Shown here: positions 1 to 5,214 of the stretch, in pieces | How positions within the stretch are numbered: the first letter of the stretch is position 1 | Layout of the letters: every line of letters starts with the position of its first letter | From: Candidatus Woesearchaeota archaeon | GTDB lineage: Archaea > Nanobdellota > Nanobdellia > Woesearchaeales > GW2011-AR4 | DNA length: 12,091 bases | Reading direction: 5' to 3' | Assembly (NCBI GenBank): GCA_016185875.1 | Contig: JACPMS010000045.1 | Location: 1 to 12,091, forward strand | Notes under the pieces: model-generated | Seen by the model: the letters and a program-made list of their open reading frames with translations, nothing else | Databases searched by the model: none | What the model was told of the DNA's origin: nothing | Position numbers and translations under genes: made by a program

Positions 1-1860
1 AAACAACTCCAAAATAAAGCACAGGCATCATTCTTTGCTATTATAGGAGTACTCCTGTTTATTGCCGCAATCATTGGGTTTTTTGTCTACAACAACATTA
101 AGAAAACGAATATAGAGCAGGAAACGAAAAAGGCAGCAGAAATAAGCCTTCAGGCTGAAGAGGTAAAAAAATTCGTCAATGACTGCATCAGAAAATCAAC
201 CTTTGAGGGGCTTAAAACGCTTGGACAGACTGGAGGGTATTTGGAAGTGCCAAAGCTCATAAATTTTAAAGGCATTAGCTATTGGCAGATTGACCAAGCA
301 AACATCCAGCCTTTTTTGAATCAAACACAGAAAAGTCTCTTGGAGTACATTAACTTGAACCTTCCAAGATGCGTTGAAAGCGGAAACATCAGCAGCCTTG
401 GGTTTTCAATCGAGAAAAAAGAGCCAGCAGCATTCATAGAATTCGGCAATTCAGATGTCACAATAAAGGTAATTTACCCGATAAAGCTGAGCAAAGAGGG
501 GCTTAGCAAGGAATTTTCAGAATTCTTTAACACCTTTGACATAAGGTACAGAGCCACATTTGAGGCTGCGAAAGAGGTTAATGAAAGAATTTTTGAGCCT
601 GACTTTGAGATTAAAAACCCTCTGAAGAAAATGGACTATATAAAAAGCCTTGATTTTGACATTGGCTACAAAACTCCTGAAACTGACATCATGGTATTTA
701 CTGTGACTGATAAAAAATCTGTAACCCCGACAAATGAGTTTTACACTTTCAGTTTTGCAGCAAAGCTTGGAAAATCAGAGCTGAAGAAAATAACTTCATT
801 ACAAAACAGAAGCGCTACCAACCCTGTATTTCTACAGTATACAGTTTTTTCTGTTGACAAAAAGGCGCAGCTTGATATTTCTTCAGGAACAACAATAAAC
901 TTGAATGGCCAGGATGTCCCTGCAATCACAGTCCAGCAGTCATATCCACAGCAGGTTGTTGCTAAGAATGTGCCTGTGGAGAAAGAGAACAAGGAAATAA
1001 AGAGAAGGGAAGATTTGAATTACAGAATTGACAATCCTGTTTACAGCTTTGAGCCTGATGATTTGCTTTTCAACAAGCCTCAATTATTGACTCTTTATTA
1101 TGATGATCCTCAAGGAAAAGATGCAAAAGGAGTTGGCATTCTAAAAGGGAAAAACAATTTTTGGGTTCCAATTCCATCATTTGAAGACAGAGCCAACAGA
1201 AAGGTTTTTGCAAACATTATTGGGTTTACGCAATTCACAGCAGTTTTCTGCGAAGGGCAAAACCTGAAGAAAGCCATTGCAAGGCAGGTTTTTGAGGCGA
1301 ATGCCGGGTGTTATGTGAGTTTGGTGATAATGGTTATTATGATAGTAGTTGCTTTTTATTTAGTAGGTCCTGCATTTGTTTCTGGTGGCCTTATTAGTAC
1401 AAATGCTGCGGCTCTTGGAGGAGCAGAAGCACTCACCGCCGCTGCTGCTGCTACAGCCCCAACTACTGCTGGAGGACTAGGATTAGTACAGGGTTATATT
1501 GCGACATTAGGTGCAAACTTGGCTTCTGCAGTAGGTACTGGCGCAGTGACTGTAGGAACGGCAACAGCAATAGGATTAGCAGTTACTGCATTATCGTCTG
1601 GAATTAGTCTGGTAGGCGCAGCAACCGAAGCATTCTACACTTCCTCTCCAGAAAACTGCCAGGGGTTTGTGCCAACGTGCACTTGGCAGGTTGGTGTAAA
1701 TCCTGTTGAGGTGGATGGAACAGGCAGATGCATACCTGGAAGCGGGACTTTTCAAGCTGGGGTGCCTGTCACATTATGCGCTCAGGTTAAGAAATGCAAT
1801 TTCATACAGAAATTTACATGCCAGAAATGCAGCGTTGAATGCACTGCCTCATATTATTGA
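1..1860 (+). CDS. Membrane-anchored surface-type protein, 5' end cut by the window
   Basis: The reading frame is open from base 1, so a TTG at 241 is not the start; 619 residues are visible and only a few N-terminal ones are probably missing. Visible residues 6-10 read KAQAS and are followed by a hydrophobic helix (about 11-30). This resembles the class III (pilin/archaellin-like) signal and anchor common on DPANN surface proteins. Next comes FVNDCIRKS...GLKTLGQTGGYL (about residues 58-81), which I recall as the conserved opening of a large DPANN family of uncharacterised extracellular proteins. A long soluble domain follows. A second membrane helix (about 439-460) leads into an Ala/Gly/Thr-rich hydrophobic stretch (about 461-545) that could form further helices, and then a tail with eight cysteines (about 550-619). 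Function is unknown; a cell-envelope role is inferred from topology. I see no terminator-like hairpin after the stop. Confidence 0.8.
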   Translation, partial: KQLQNKAQASFFAIIGVLLFIAAIIGFFVYNNIKKTNIEQETKKAAEISLQAEEVKKFVNDCIRKSTFEGLKTLGQTGGYLEVPKLINFKGISYWQIDQANIQPFLNQTQKSLLEYINLNLPRCVESGNISSLGFSIEKKEPAAFIEFGNSDVTIKVIYPIKLSKEGLSKEFSEFFNTFDIRYRATFEAAKEVNERIFEPDFEIKNPLKKMDYIKSLDFDIGYKTPETDIMVFTVTDKKSVTPTNEFYTFSFAAKLGKSELKKITSLQNRSATNPVFLQYTVFSVDKKAQLDISSGTTINLNGQDVPAITVQQSYPQQVVAKNVPVEKENKEIKRREDLNYRIDNPVYSFEPDDLLFNKPQLLTLYYDDPQGKDAKGVGILKGKNNFWVPIPSFEDRANRKVFANIIGFTQFTAVFCEGQNLKKAIARQVFEANAGCYVSLVIMVIMIVVAFYLVGPAFVSGGLISTNAAALGGAEALTAAAAATAPTTAGGLGLVQGYIATLGANLASAVGTGAVTVGTATAIGLAVTALSSGISLVGAATEAFYTSSPENCQGFVPTCTWQVGVNPVEVDGTGRCIPGSGTFQAGVPVTLCAQVKKCNFIQKFTCQKCSVECTASYY

Positions 1861-1914
1861 ATATTTCATTTATAAGTTGATTTCTCAAATTTTGGATTTA
1901 AAAAACATAACATT

Positions 1915-1922
1915 TAAATATA
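1915..1922 (+). promoter_or_regulatory. Box A (TATA) promoter for the 28-codon ORF
   Basis: TAAATATA lies at -31 to -24 relative to the ATG at 1946, which is where an archaeal box A sits for a leaderless transcript. The same spacing recurs at several other starts in this window. Confidence 0.55.
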
Positions 1923-1945
1923 AGCTAAATATTAAATGTTGAAAA

Positions 1946-2032
1946 ATGGCAAATAACACTTGGATGGGAAAGTGCATTCTGTTTTCATATAGGCCTATCC
2001 ATAAGGCTGTGTTTACAGCCGTGATGTGTTAA
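1946..2032 (+). CDS. Possible 28-aa leaderless small protein or leader ORF
   Basis: The ATG at 1946 opens a 28-codon frame beginning MANNTWMGKC and ending FTAVMC before TAA. It is not recognisable as a known family. The support is positional: a box A at 1915-1922 puts transcription start at or next to the ATG. Its last third contains a 6-bp perfect hairpin (2005-2020), and a T-rich tract follows the stop (2052-2058). The next ORF starts 50 bases downstream with its own Shine-Dalgarno, so this could be the first cistron of a two-gene mini-operon or a regulatory leader. No homology can be assessed here, and chance remains a real alternative. Confidence 0.4.
   Translation: MANNTWMGKCILFSYRPIHKAVFTAVMC
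2005..2020 (+). promoter_or_regulatory. Hairpin upstream of a T-rich tract
   Basis: GGCTGT and ACAGCC pair perfectly around a GTTT loop. The hairpin overlaps the end of the 28-codon ORF and is followed by seven T residues at 2052-2058, ahead of the 49-codon ORF. This could be an attenuator-like element, or simply a hairpin within coding sequence. Confidence 0.35.
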
Positions 2033-2082
2033 CTGCCGATTTTAACCTTACTTTTTTTCTAAACAGATTGGAGGTGTTAAAA

Positions 2083-2232
2083 TTGGAACAAAAGACAAAA
2101 CTAAACTCTGCGGAAATTGGCTTGCGAGCCCGCGAGCAAGCTCGCGTGCATGTCGAAGAATTTGAAGAATTCCTTCAAAGCTTATCGAGTGTAGACTTCA
2201 ACAACCGCGGAGAAGAATCGAAATACAAGTAA
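2083..2232 (+). CDS. 49-aa small hypothetical protein with strong SD
   Basis: The frame could start upstream at GTG 2026, TTG 2068 or GTG 2074. I chose TTG 2083 because GGAGGTG (2070-2076) lies six bases before it, a near-perfect Shine-Dalgarno. The product begins MEQKTKLNSAEIG and is short, charged and probably helical, rich in Glu and Arg; I do not recognise it. Codon use differs from the neighbours: arginines are CGA/CGC where surrounding genes use AGA/AGG, and the central part is GC-rich. A perfect 7-bp palindrome lies inside it (2131-2146). The strong SD, TTG start and codon use could reflect lateral acquisition, possibly from bacteria. A free-standing antitoxin-like or regulatory role is only a guess. 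Confidence 0.5.
   Translation: MEQKTKLNSAEIGLRAREQARVHVEEFEEFLQSLSSVDFNNRGEESKYK
2131..2146. repeat. Palindrome with GCGAGC motif
   Basis: CGCGAGC and GCTCGCG pair perfectly around AA. A further GCGAGC lies at 2124-2129. A similar GCGAGCG motif occurs as a direct repeat near the right edge (11997-12013, opposite strand), so this may belong to a short dispersed repeat family. Confidence 0.45.
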
Positions 2233-2250
2233 AATGGGCAAACATAAACA

Positions 2251-2258
2251 TTTAAATA
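2251..2258 (+). promoter_or_regulatory. Box A (TATA) promoter upstream of Cys-rich mini-ORF and tRNA-Cys
   Basis: TTTAAATA is a consensus archaeal box A. It sits exactly at -31 to -24 relative to the ATG at 2282, so a transcript would begin at that ATG and run toward the tRNA. A weaker TATA-like TTATTATA at 2297-2304 could be a separate promoter nearer the tRNA. Confidence 0.6.
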
Positions 2259-2281
2259 TTCATTGGCATTACGTTCATGCC

Positions 2282-2323
2282 ATGATTAGGCAAGATTATT
2301 ATAGATGCTATTGTTGTTGCTAG
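2282..2323 (+). CDS. Cysteine-rich 13-aa mini-ORF, candidate leader peptide
   Basis: The ATG at 2282 opens MIRQDYYRCYCCC followed by TAG. Four of 13 codons are cysteine (TGC, TGT, TGT, TGC), three of them directly before the stop. A consensus box A lies at -31 to -24, so it would be translated from a leaderless mRNA without needing a ribosome-binding site. Downstream on the same strand are tRNA-Cys (from 2364) and cysS (from 2674). Runs of the regulated amino acid's codons in a short 5' ORF are the signature of translation-coupled attenuation in bacteria; an archaeal case would be unusual. The length makes chance possible, so the call rests on coincidence of content, promoter spacing and neighbours. 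Confidence 0.4.
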   Translation: MIRQDYYRCYCCC

Positions 2324-2349
2324 TTCTGTTCATTGTTTTAGTTAGCTAA

Positions 2350-2374
2350 GCGAGGGTTTTCAGGCGAGGGTTTT
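2350..2374 (+). repeat. Tandem duplication of the tRNA 5' exon
   Basis: The 11-mer GCGAGGGTTTT occurs at 2350-2360 and again at 2364-2374, with a 14-base period. The second copy is the better tRNA 5' end because the G before it extends the exon helix. The first copy can form the same acceptor stem and the same central BHB helix with CCTC (2380-2383), giving a 28-nt intron and an identical mature tRNA. Confidence 0.7.
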
Positions 2375-2385
2375 TAAAACCTCAA
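2372..2385 (+). other. tRNA-Cys intron 1, position 8/9, 14 nt
   Basis: The BHB reads: exon helix GGC (2363-2365) with GCC (2387-2389); central helix GAGG (2366-2369) with CCTC (2380-2383); bulges GTT (2370-2372) and AAA (2384-2386). Cutting after the second base of each bulge leaves T8 followed by A9, the consensus bases. The inner helix is only two A-T pairs, the weak point. The upstream exon copy offers an alternative 28-nt intron (2358-2385). Confidence 0.7.
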
Positions 2386-2407
2386 AGCCAAGCGGCTAAG
2401 GCGAGCG

Positions 2408-2433
2408 ATTTTGGCTGCAAGCCAGAACTCGAT
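2408..2433 (+). other. tRNA-Cys intron 2, position 30/31, 26 nt
   Basis: The inner helix TTTTGGCT (2409-2416) pairs with AGCCAGAA (2420-2427) over 8 bp with one wobble. The central helix CGAG (2402-2405) pairs perfectly with CTCG (2428-2431). Bulges are CGA (2406-2408) and ATG (2432-2434). Cutting after the second base of each joins G30 to G31 and completes the AGCGG strand of the anticodon stem. The outer exon helix is short (one G-C, one wobble). Confidence 0.82.
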
Positions 2434-2440
2434 GCTGCAA

Positions 2441-2486
2441 AGCAGCAATTTGAGCCAAATTTTTGGCAATGACATATTGCGCAAAG
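2441..2486 (+). other. tRNA-Cys intron 3, position 37/38, 46 nt
   Basis: After intron 2 is removed, the exon helix is the full anticodon stem. Central helix CTGC (2435-2438) pairs with GCAA (2481-2484) with one C/A mismatch. Bulges are AAA (2439-2441) and AGC (2485-2487). The inner helix GCAG (2442-2445) pairs with TTGC (2477-2480), and GCCAAA/TTTGGC (2454-2467) forms an internal hairpin. This is the commonest archaeal intron site. The mature sequence would have C38; shifting both cuts by one base gives A38. Confidence 0.75.
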
Positions 2487-2508
2487 CCCGCTTAATCATG
2501 GGTTCGAG

Positions 2509-2598
2509 TCAACCTTTTGAAAAAAGCCTGTGGAAAACCATGCAATGCGGGATATGAAATCCCGCGGAACGATGGTCTGCAGAAAAAGGTTGCGAATG
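2509..2598 (+). other. tRNA-Cys intron 4 in the T loop, position 59/60, 90 nt
   Basis: This is a textbook BHB. The exon helix is the T stem ATGGG (2498-2502) with CCCAT (2600-2604). Central helix TTCG (2503-2506) pairs with CGAA (2593-2596). Bulges are AGT (2507-2509) and TGT (2597-2599). The inner helix is 9 perfect bp (2510-2518 with 2584-2592). Inside are ACCAT/ATGGT (2537-2541 with 2572-2576) and a GC-rich hairpin GCGGGAT/ATCCCGC (2547-2565). Confidence 0.9.
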
Positions 2599-2611
2599 TC
2601 CCATCCCTCGC

Positions 2612-2625
2612 TTTTTTTATTTTTT
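2612..2625 (+). terminator. Oligo-T terminator after tRNA-Cys
   Basis: Seven T, one A and six T begin at the tRNA discriminator base, a typical archaeal intrinsic stop that needs no hairpin. If it is complete, cysS depends on its own promoter; if leaky, tRNA and cysS are partly co-transcribed. Confidence 0.7.
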
Positions 2626-2642
2626 AATTTCGACAACAAAAA

Positions 2643-2650
2643 CAATTAAA
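2643..2650 (+). promoter_or_regulatory. Probable box A for cysS
   Basis: The AT-rich CAATTAAA lies at -31 to -24 from the cysS ATG at 2674, and no Shine-Dalgarno precedes that ATG. This fits a leaderless cysS transcript, though the match to box A is imperfect. Confidence 0.5.
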
Positions 2651-2673
2651 AACCCATAAAAATTTTTATTAAA

Positions 2674-4074
2674 ATGCCACTAAAACTTTACAACACATTA
2701 ACAAGAAAAAAAGACGCATTCAAACCGATACAAGACAAAATAGTTAAGCTCTATACTTGCGGTCCAACTGTTTATGACTTCGCCCACATCGGCAACTTCA
2801 GGGCTTATGTTTGCAGTGATATTCTCAAGCGTTACCTTAAATACAAAGGCTTCAGGGTAAAGCATATTATGAACATTACAGATGTAGATGACAAGACAAT
2901 AAAAGGCGCAAACAAGGAAGGAATTTCTTTAGCAGAATATACGCGAAGATATGAAAAGGCTTTCTATGAGGATATTAAAACATTGAATATTGACAAGGCT
3001 GATTTTTTTCCAAGAGCAACTGAACACGTAAAAGAGATGCTTAATATTATTAAAAAATTACTAAAAAATAAAGTTGCCTACAAAAGCGAAGACGGGAGCA
3101 TATATTATGATATTTCTAAATTCAAGGATTATGGAAAATTGTCGCATACAAAATTAGAGGGGTTAGAGGCTGGAAAAAGAATCAAACAAGACCAGTACGA
3201 AAAAGAGCAAGCGCAGGATTTTGCATTGTGGAAAGCCTATGACAAGGAAGATGGAAATGTTGCGTGGAAGACAGAAATCGGCAATGGAAGGCCAGGCTGG
3301 CACATTGAATGTTCAGCTATGTCGATGAAGTATCTAGGCGAGCATTTTGACATCCATGCTGGAGGCGTTGACTTGATATTCCCGCACCACGAGAATGAAA
3401 TTGCGCAAAGTGAAGCCTCTACTCAAAAAAAATTTGTCAATTACTGGGTTCATAACGAGCATTTACTGGTTAATGGGCAAAAGATGTCAAAATCATTGGG
3501 AAATTTTTACACTTTAAGGGATTTGCTGGATAAGGGATATCACCCAAAAGCTATAAGGTACCTTTTATTGTCTGCGCATTACAGAGCGCAATTAAACTTT
3601 ACAGAAGATGCTGTTAAATCTGCTGATAACGCAGTTCAAAGATTGCAGGATTTTATGATTAAATTAAAGGAAATAAAAAAGAATATCAAAAATAAAAATA
3701 TTGAAAAATTAATCCACAAAACAAAAAAAGAATTTGAGAAGGCAATGGACGATGACTTGAACATAAGTGTTGCTTTAGCACATATATTTGAATTTGTTAA
3801 ACAAGTTAATACTTTACTTATGGAAAATAAAGTTGGAAAAAATGATGCTAAAAAAATAATAAATTTGATGATGGAATTTGATGAAGTCCTAGGGATTCTT
3901 GAGGAAAAAGAAGAAAAAATAAGCGATGAAATTAAAAAATTGATTGATGAAAGGGAAAAGGCAAGAATGGAAAAAAACTTTGCAAAAGCAGACAAAATAA
4001 GGGAAGATTTAAAAAAGAAAGGCATTATCCTTGAGGACACGAAAGAAGGGGTTAGGTGGAAGAGAATTGAGTGA
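2674..4074 (+). CDS. cysS: Cysteinyl-tRNA synthetase
   Basis: Class I aminoacyl-tRNA synthetase (CysRS) that attaches cysteine to tRNA-Cys in the cytoplasm. The 466 residues match the family's usual length (about 460). The HIGH-type motif is HIGN at 38-41, and KMSKS is at 270-274. The zinc site that selects cysteine is intact by comparison with the E. coli enzyme: Cys29, Cys213 (in WHIECSAM), His238 and Glu242 (in FPHHENEIAQ). A helical anticodon-binding region fills the C-terminal third (from about 310), rich in Lys and Glu. The ATG at 2674 fits the box A spacing and the conserved N-terminus (KLYNTLTRKK). It lies 61 bases after a multi-intron tRNA-Cys gene, so substrate and enzyme are encoded together. 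The next gene starts 11 bases after its stop. Confidence 0.97.
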   Translation: MPLKLYNTLTRKKDAFKPIQDKIVKLYTCGPTVYDFAHIGNFRAYVCSDILKRYLKYKGFRVKHIMNITDVDDKTIKGANKEGISLAEYTRRYEKAFYEDIKTLNIDKADFFPRATEHVKEMLNIIKKLLKNKVAYKSEDGSIYYDISKFKDYGKLSHTKLEGLEAGKRIKQDQYEKEQAQDFALWKAYDKEDGNVAWKTEIGNGRPGWHIECSAMSMKYLGEHFDIHAGGVDLIFPHHENEIAQSEASTQKKFVNYWVHNEHLLVNGQKMSKSLGNFYTLRDLLDKGYHPKAIRYLLLSAHYRAQLNFTEDAVKSADNAVQRLQDFMIKLKEIKKNIKNKNIEKLIHKTKKEFEKAMDDDLNISVALAHIFEFVKQVNTLLMENKVGKNDAKKIINLMMEFDEVLGILEEKEEKISDEIKKLIDEREKARMEKNFAKADKIREDLKKKGIILEDTKEGVRWKRIE

Positions 4075-4085
4075 GGTGTTAGTTT

Positions 4086-4541
4086 ATGAAAGAACAATTA
4101 CATCGGGGATATTCTCATCCACTAGTTGTACTATCCCTTAGTGAAGTCGCTAAAAAAGACTTAATAGTTCCATCTACTTGGGTTGTTTATAATACACCTG
4201 AAAATATTGATGAGAGTTCTGTAGCGAGAAAAGAGGAAGATGAAAGACGACTTGAAGCAATATTAAGGAAAAATATTGGGCTTTTTAGAGCCTTTGCTGA
4301 AACTGGTGATTTAGGAAGAGCAACCAGATTGTCTGATATCATCAAGCAAAATCTTGAGCTTGGCGAAGAAATGGGTTGTGTATCAGATGTTATAAGGGGC
4401 CTAAAATCGACTTATAATCGTCTGCATTTTTTTTACGAAATTGACGAAATCTCAGGACAAGATTTTGTCCTTTTGCCTCAGCCATCTTTTGTCCCTCCTA
4501 CAGTCGCCAAAAGCAACGGCCCATTATTTTATCGATTTTAG
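4086..4541 (+). CDS. Hypothetical protein co-transcribed with cysS
   Basis: A 151-residue protein beginning MKEQLHRGYSHPLVVLS that I do not recognise. GAGGTG (4073-4078) overlaps the cysS stop and stands seven bases before the ATG, so this gene is almost certainly translated from the cysS mRNA. The N-terminal 40 residues look like a small beta-containing segment (VVLSLSEVAKK, LIVPSTWVVY). Residues about 45-115 are predicted helical and charged (EEDERRLEAILRKN, ATRLSDIIKQNLELGEE). The C-terminus is proline-rich (LLPQPSFVPP). No signal peptide, membrane helix or catalytic motif is evident, so it is probably cytosolic. Operon context hints at a link with cysteine charging or tRNA metabolism, but adjacency is the only evidence. 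Confidence 0.75.
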   Translation: MKEQLHRGYSHPLVVLSLSEVAKKDLIVPSTWVVYNTPENIDESSVARKEEDERRLEAILRKNIGLFRAFAETGDLGRATRLSDIIKQNLELGEEMGCVSDVIRGLKSTYNRLHFFYEIDEISGQDFVLLPQPSFVPPTVAKSNGPLFYRF

Positions 4542-4551
4542 TGAGCAAGAG

Positions 4552-4572
4552 AATAGGAAAATTCTATTTTTT
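4552..4572 (+). terminator. Possible terminator of the cysS operon
   Basis: A short AATAG/CTATT stem is followed by six T residues and more T-rich sequence, just after the 151-aa gene. The T-run alone could stop archaeal transcription. Confidence 0.4.
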
Positions 4573-4654
4573 CTTTATCAAAAACTCACGACTAACCACA
4601 AGTTAGAGACTCGTAAAACTCTTAGGATTAGAAAATAGTAAAAATGGTGTATAT

Positions 4655-5137
4655 TTATTGAAGCATTTTTTCAAGCAAATGCTCAATGTCACCTTGGCTT
4701 ATACCATTTTTTGGCAGAAAAGTTGCAACAATTACATAACCTCTTCCACTCCTGCTCAATGTTTCAATATAGTTTAGCCCTGGAATTTTGGATAGCTTGG
4801 CTGAAAGCTGTTCAAAAATTTGCTTTACCTGATATCTTGAAAATTCTTTTACTCCAAAAGTTCCCCCATCTTCAAGGAATAATGGCTGATGGTTTTGCAC
4901 AATCCTGTAAGTATATCCCTCCCCAGGGGCGGTAGGGCTTAGAGGACCAATGACGACAGTATAAAACCCTTCCTTGATTATCCTTGTCAACGACCTTGTA
5001 GACATTGTTGTAAGGTGCCCTCTGCCGTAGTCGGGATTTGAGAATGCGTGCCCAGCAACTCTTCTCCTATCTTCTGCAGTATCTCTGTAAAAATATGTCC
5101 ATTCCTTGCCACTCAATCTCCTTGAATCCGTACGCAT
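4655..5137 (-). CDS. Hypothetical protein, 160 aa
   Basis: Not recognised. It begins MRTDSRRLSGKEWTYF. The N-terminal 50 residues are polar and Arg-rich. Residues about 60-160 look like a compact alpha/beta domain: strands TVVIGPL, YTYRIVQ and YVIVATFLP, and helices KEFSRYQVKQIFEQLSAKLS and GDIEHLLEKMLQ. No membrane segment or signal peptide is seen. The ATG at 5137 was chosen because GGTGA lies four bases before it, and a box A-like TTTAAATAAA (about 5185-5193, minus strand) would give a short leader. This is one of few genes here that seems not leaderless. It follows valS by 77 bases on the same strand but probably has its own promoter. Confidence 0.7.
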   Translation of the reverse strand: MRTDSRRLSGKEWTYFYRDTAEDRRRVAGHAFSNPDYGRGHLTTMSTRSLTRIIKEGFYTVVIGPLSPTAPGEGYTYRIVQNHQPLFLEDGGTFGVKEFSRYQVKQIFEQLSAKLSKIPGLNYIETLSRSGRGYVIVATFLPKNGISQGDIEHLLEKMLQ

Positions 5138-5184
5138 ATTTTCACCTTTTGTTATTATTGTTTCATTTTGGTTTTTATTGTATT

Positions 5185-5193
5185 TATTTAAAT
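5185..5193 (-). promoter_or_regulatory. Box A for the 160-aa gene
   Basis: An AT-rich ATTTAAATAAA element on the minus strand lies between the valS stop and the 160-aa gene. It predicts a transcript starting near 5162 with a leader of about 25 bases that carries the weak GGTGA ribosome-binding site. Confidence 0.5.
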
Positions 5194-5214
5194 CTTTTTA
5201 TTAGTTTGGGGCAA

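Larger units (their letters stand above)
2364..2612 (+). tRNA. tRNA-Cys(GCA) interrupted by four BHB introns
   Basis: Joining 2364-2371, 2386-2407, 2434-2440, 2487-2508 and 2599-2612 gives a 73-nt cloverleaf. The acceptor stem GCGAGGG/CCCTCGC is perfect, with U73. T8 and A9 are present. The D arm has GCC/GGC and G18G19. The anticodon stem AGCGG/CCGCT is perfect, with loop CTGCAA plus C or A at position 38 and anticodon GCA. The variable loop TAATC places C48 opposite G15, and the T stem ATGGG/CCCAT encloses TTCGAGT. U73 is the conserved cysteine identity base and the D-arm resembles other tRNA-Cys genes. CCA is not encoded; a T-run follows directly. The gene lies just upstream of cysS. The Cys assignment is strong after splicing; the exact cut at position 37/38 could shift by one base. 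Confidence 0.85.

Noticed and set aside
241..1860. A gene starting at TTG 241
   Set aside because: The frame is open to base 1 and the upstream part encodes a plausible membrane anchor and a conserved-looking motif, so 241 is internal.
1706..1942. 78-aa ORF overlapping the end of the first gene
   Set aside because: It lies mostly in another frame of the first gene; its tail is AT-rich non-coding sequence with no start signal.
2026..2232. GTG start at 2026 for the small ORF
   Set aside because: It would overlap the 28-codon ORF and has no ribosome-binding site; the GGAGGTG before TTG 2083 decides the start.
2411..2425. The hairpin with loop CTGCAAG as the true Cys anticodon arm
   Set aside because: Six extra bases would remain between the D arm and this stem, and the sequence fits exactly as the inner helix of intron 2.
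2403..2492. Reading the tRNA as tRNA-Gln(TTG) with a single anticodon-loop intron
   Set aside because: It would leave an A/C mismatch at the base of the anticodon stem, an imperfect BHB and U73, which is unusual for tRNA-Gln. Removing two introns gives a perfect stem, a consensus Cys loop and a fitting U73.
2340..2620. RNase P RNA or SRP RNA
   Set aside because: The conserved SRP GGAAG/GGAGCA loop and the RNase P core motifs are absent; the whole region is explained as a spliced tRNA.
4441..4638. 65-aa ORF overlapping the end of the 151-aa gene
   Set aside because: Its first half is a shadow frame of the 151-aa gene, and the rest is low-complexity AT-rich sequence with no ribosome-binding site.
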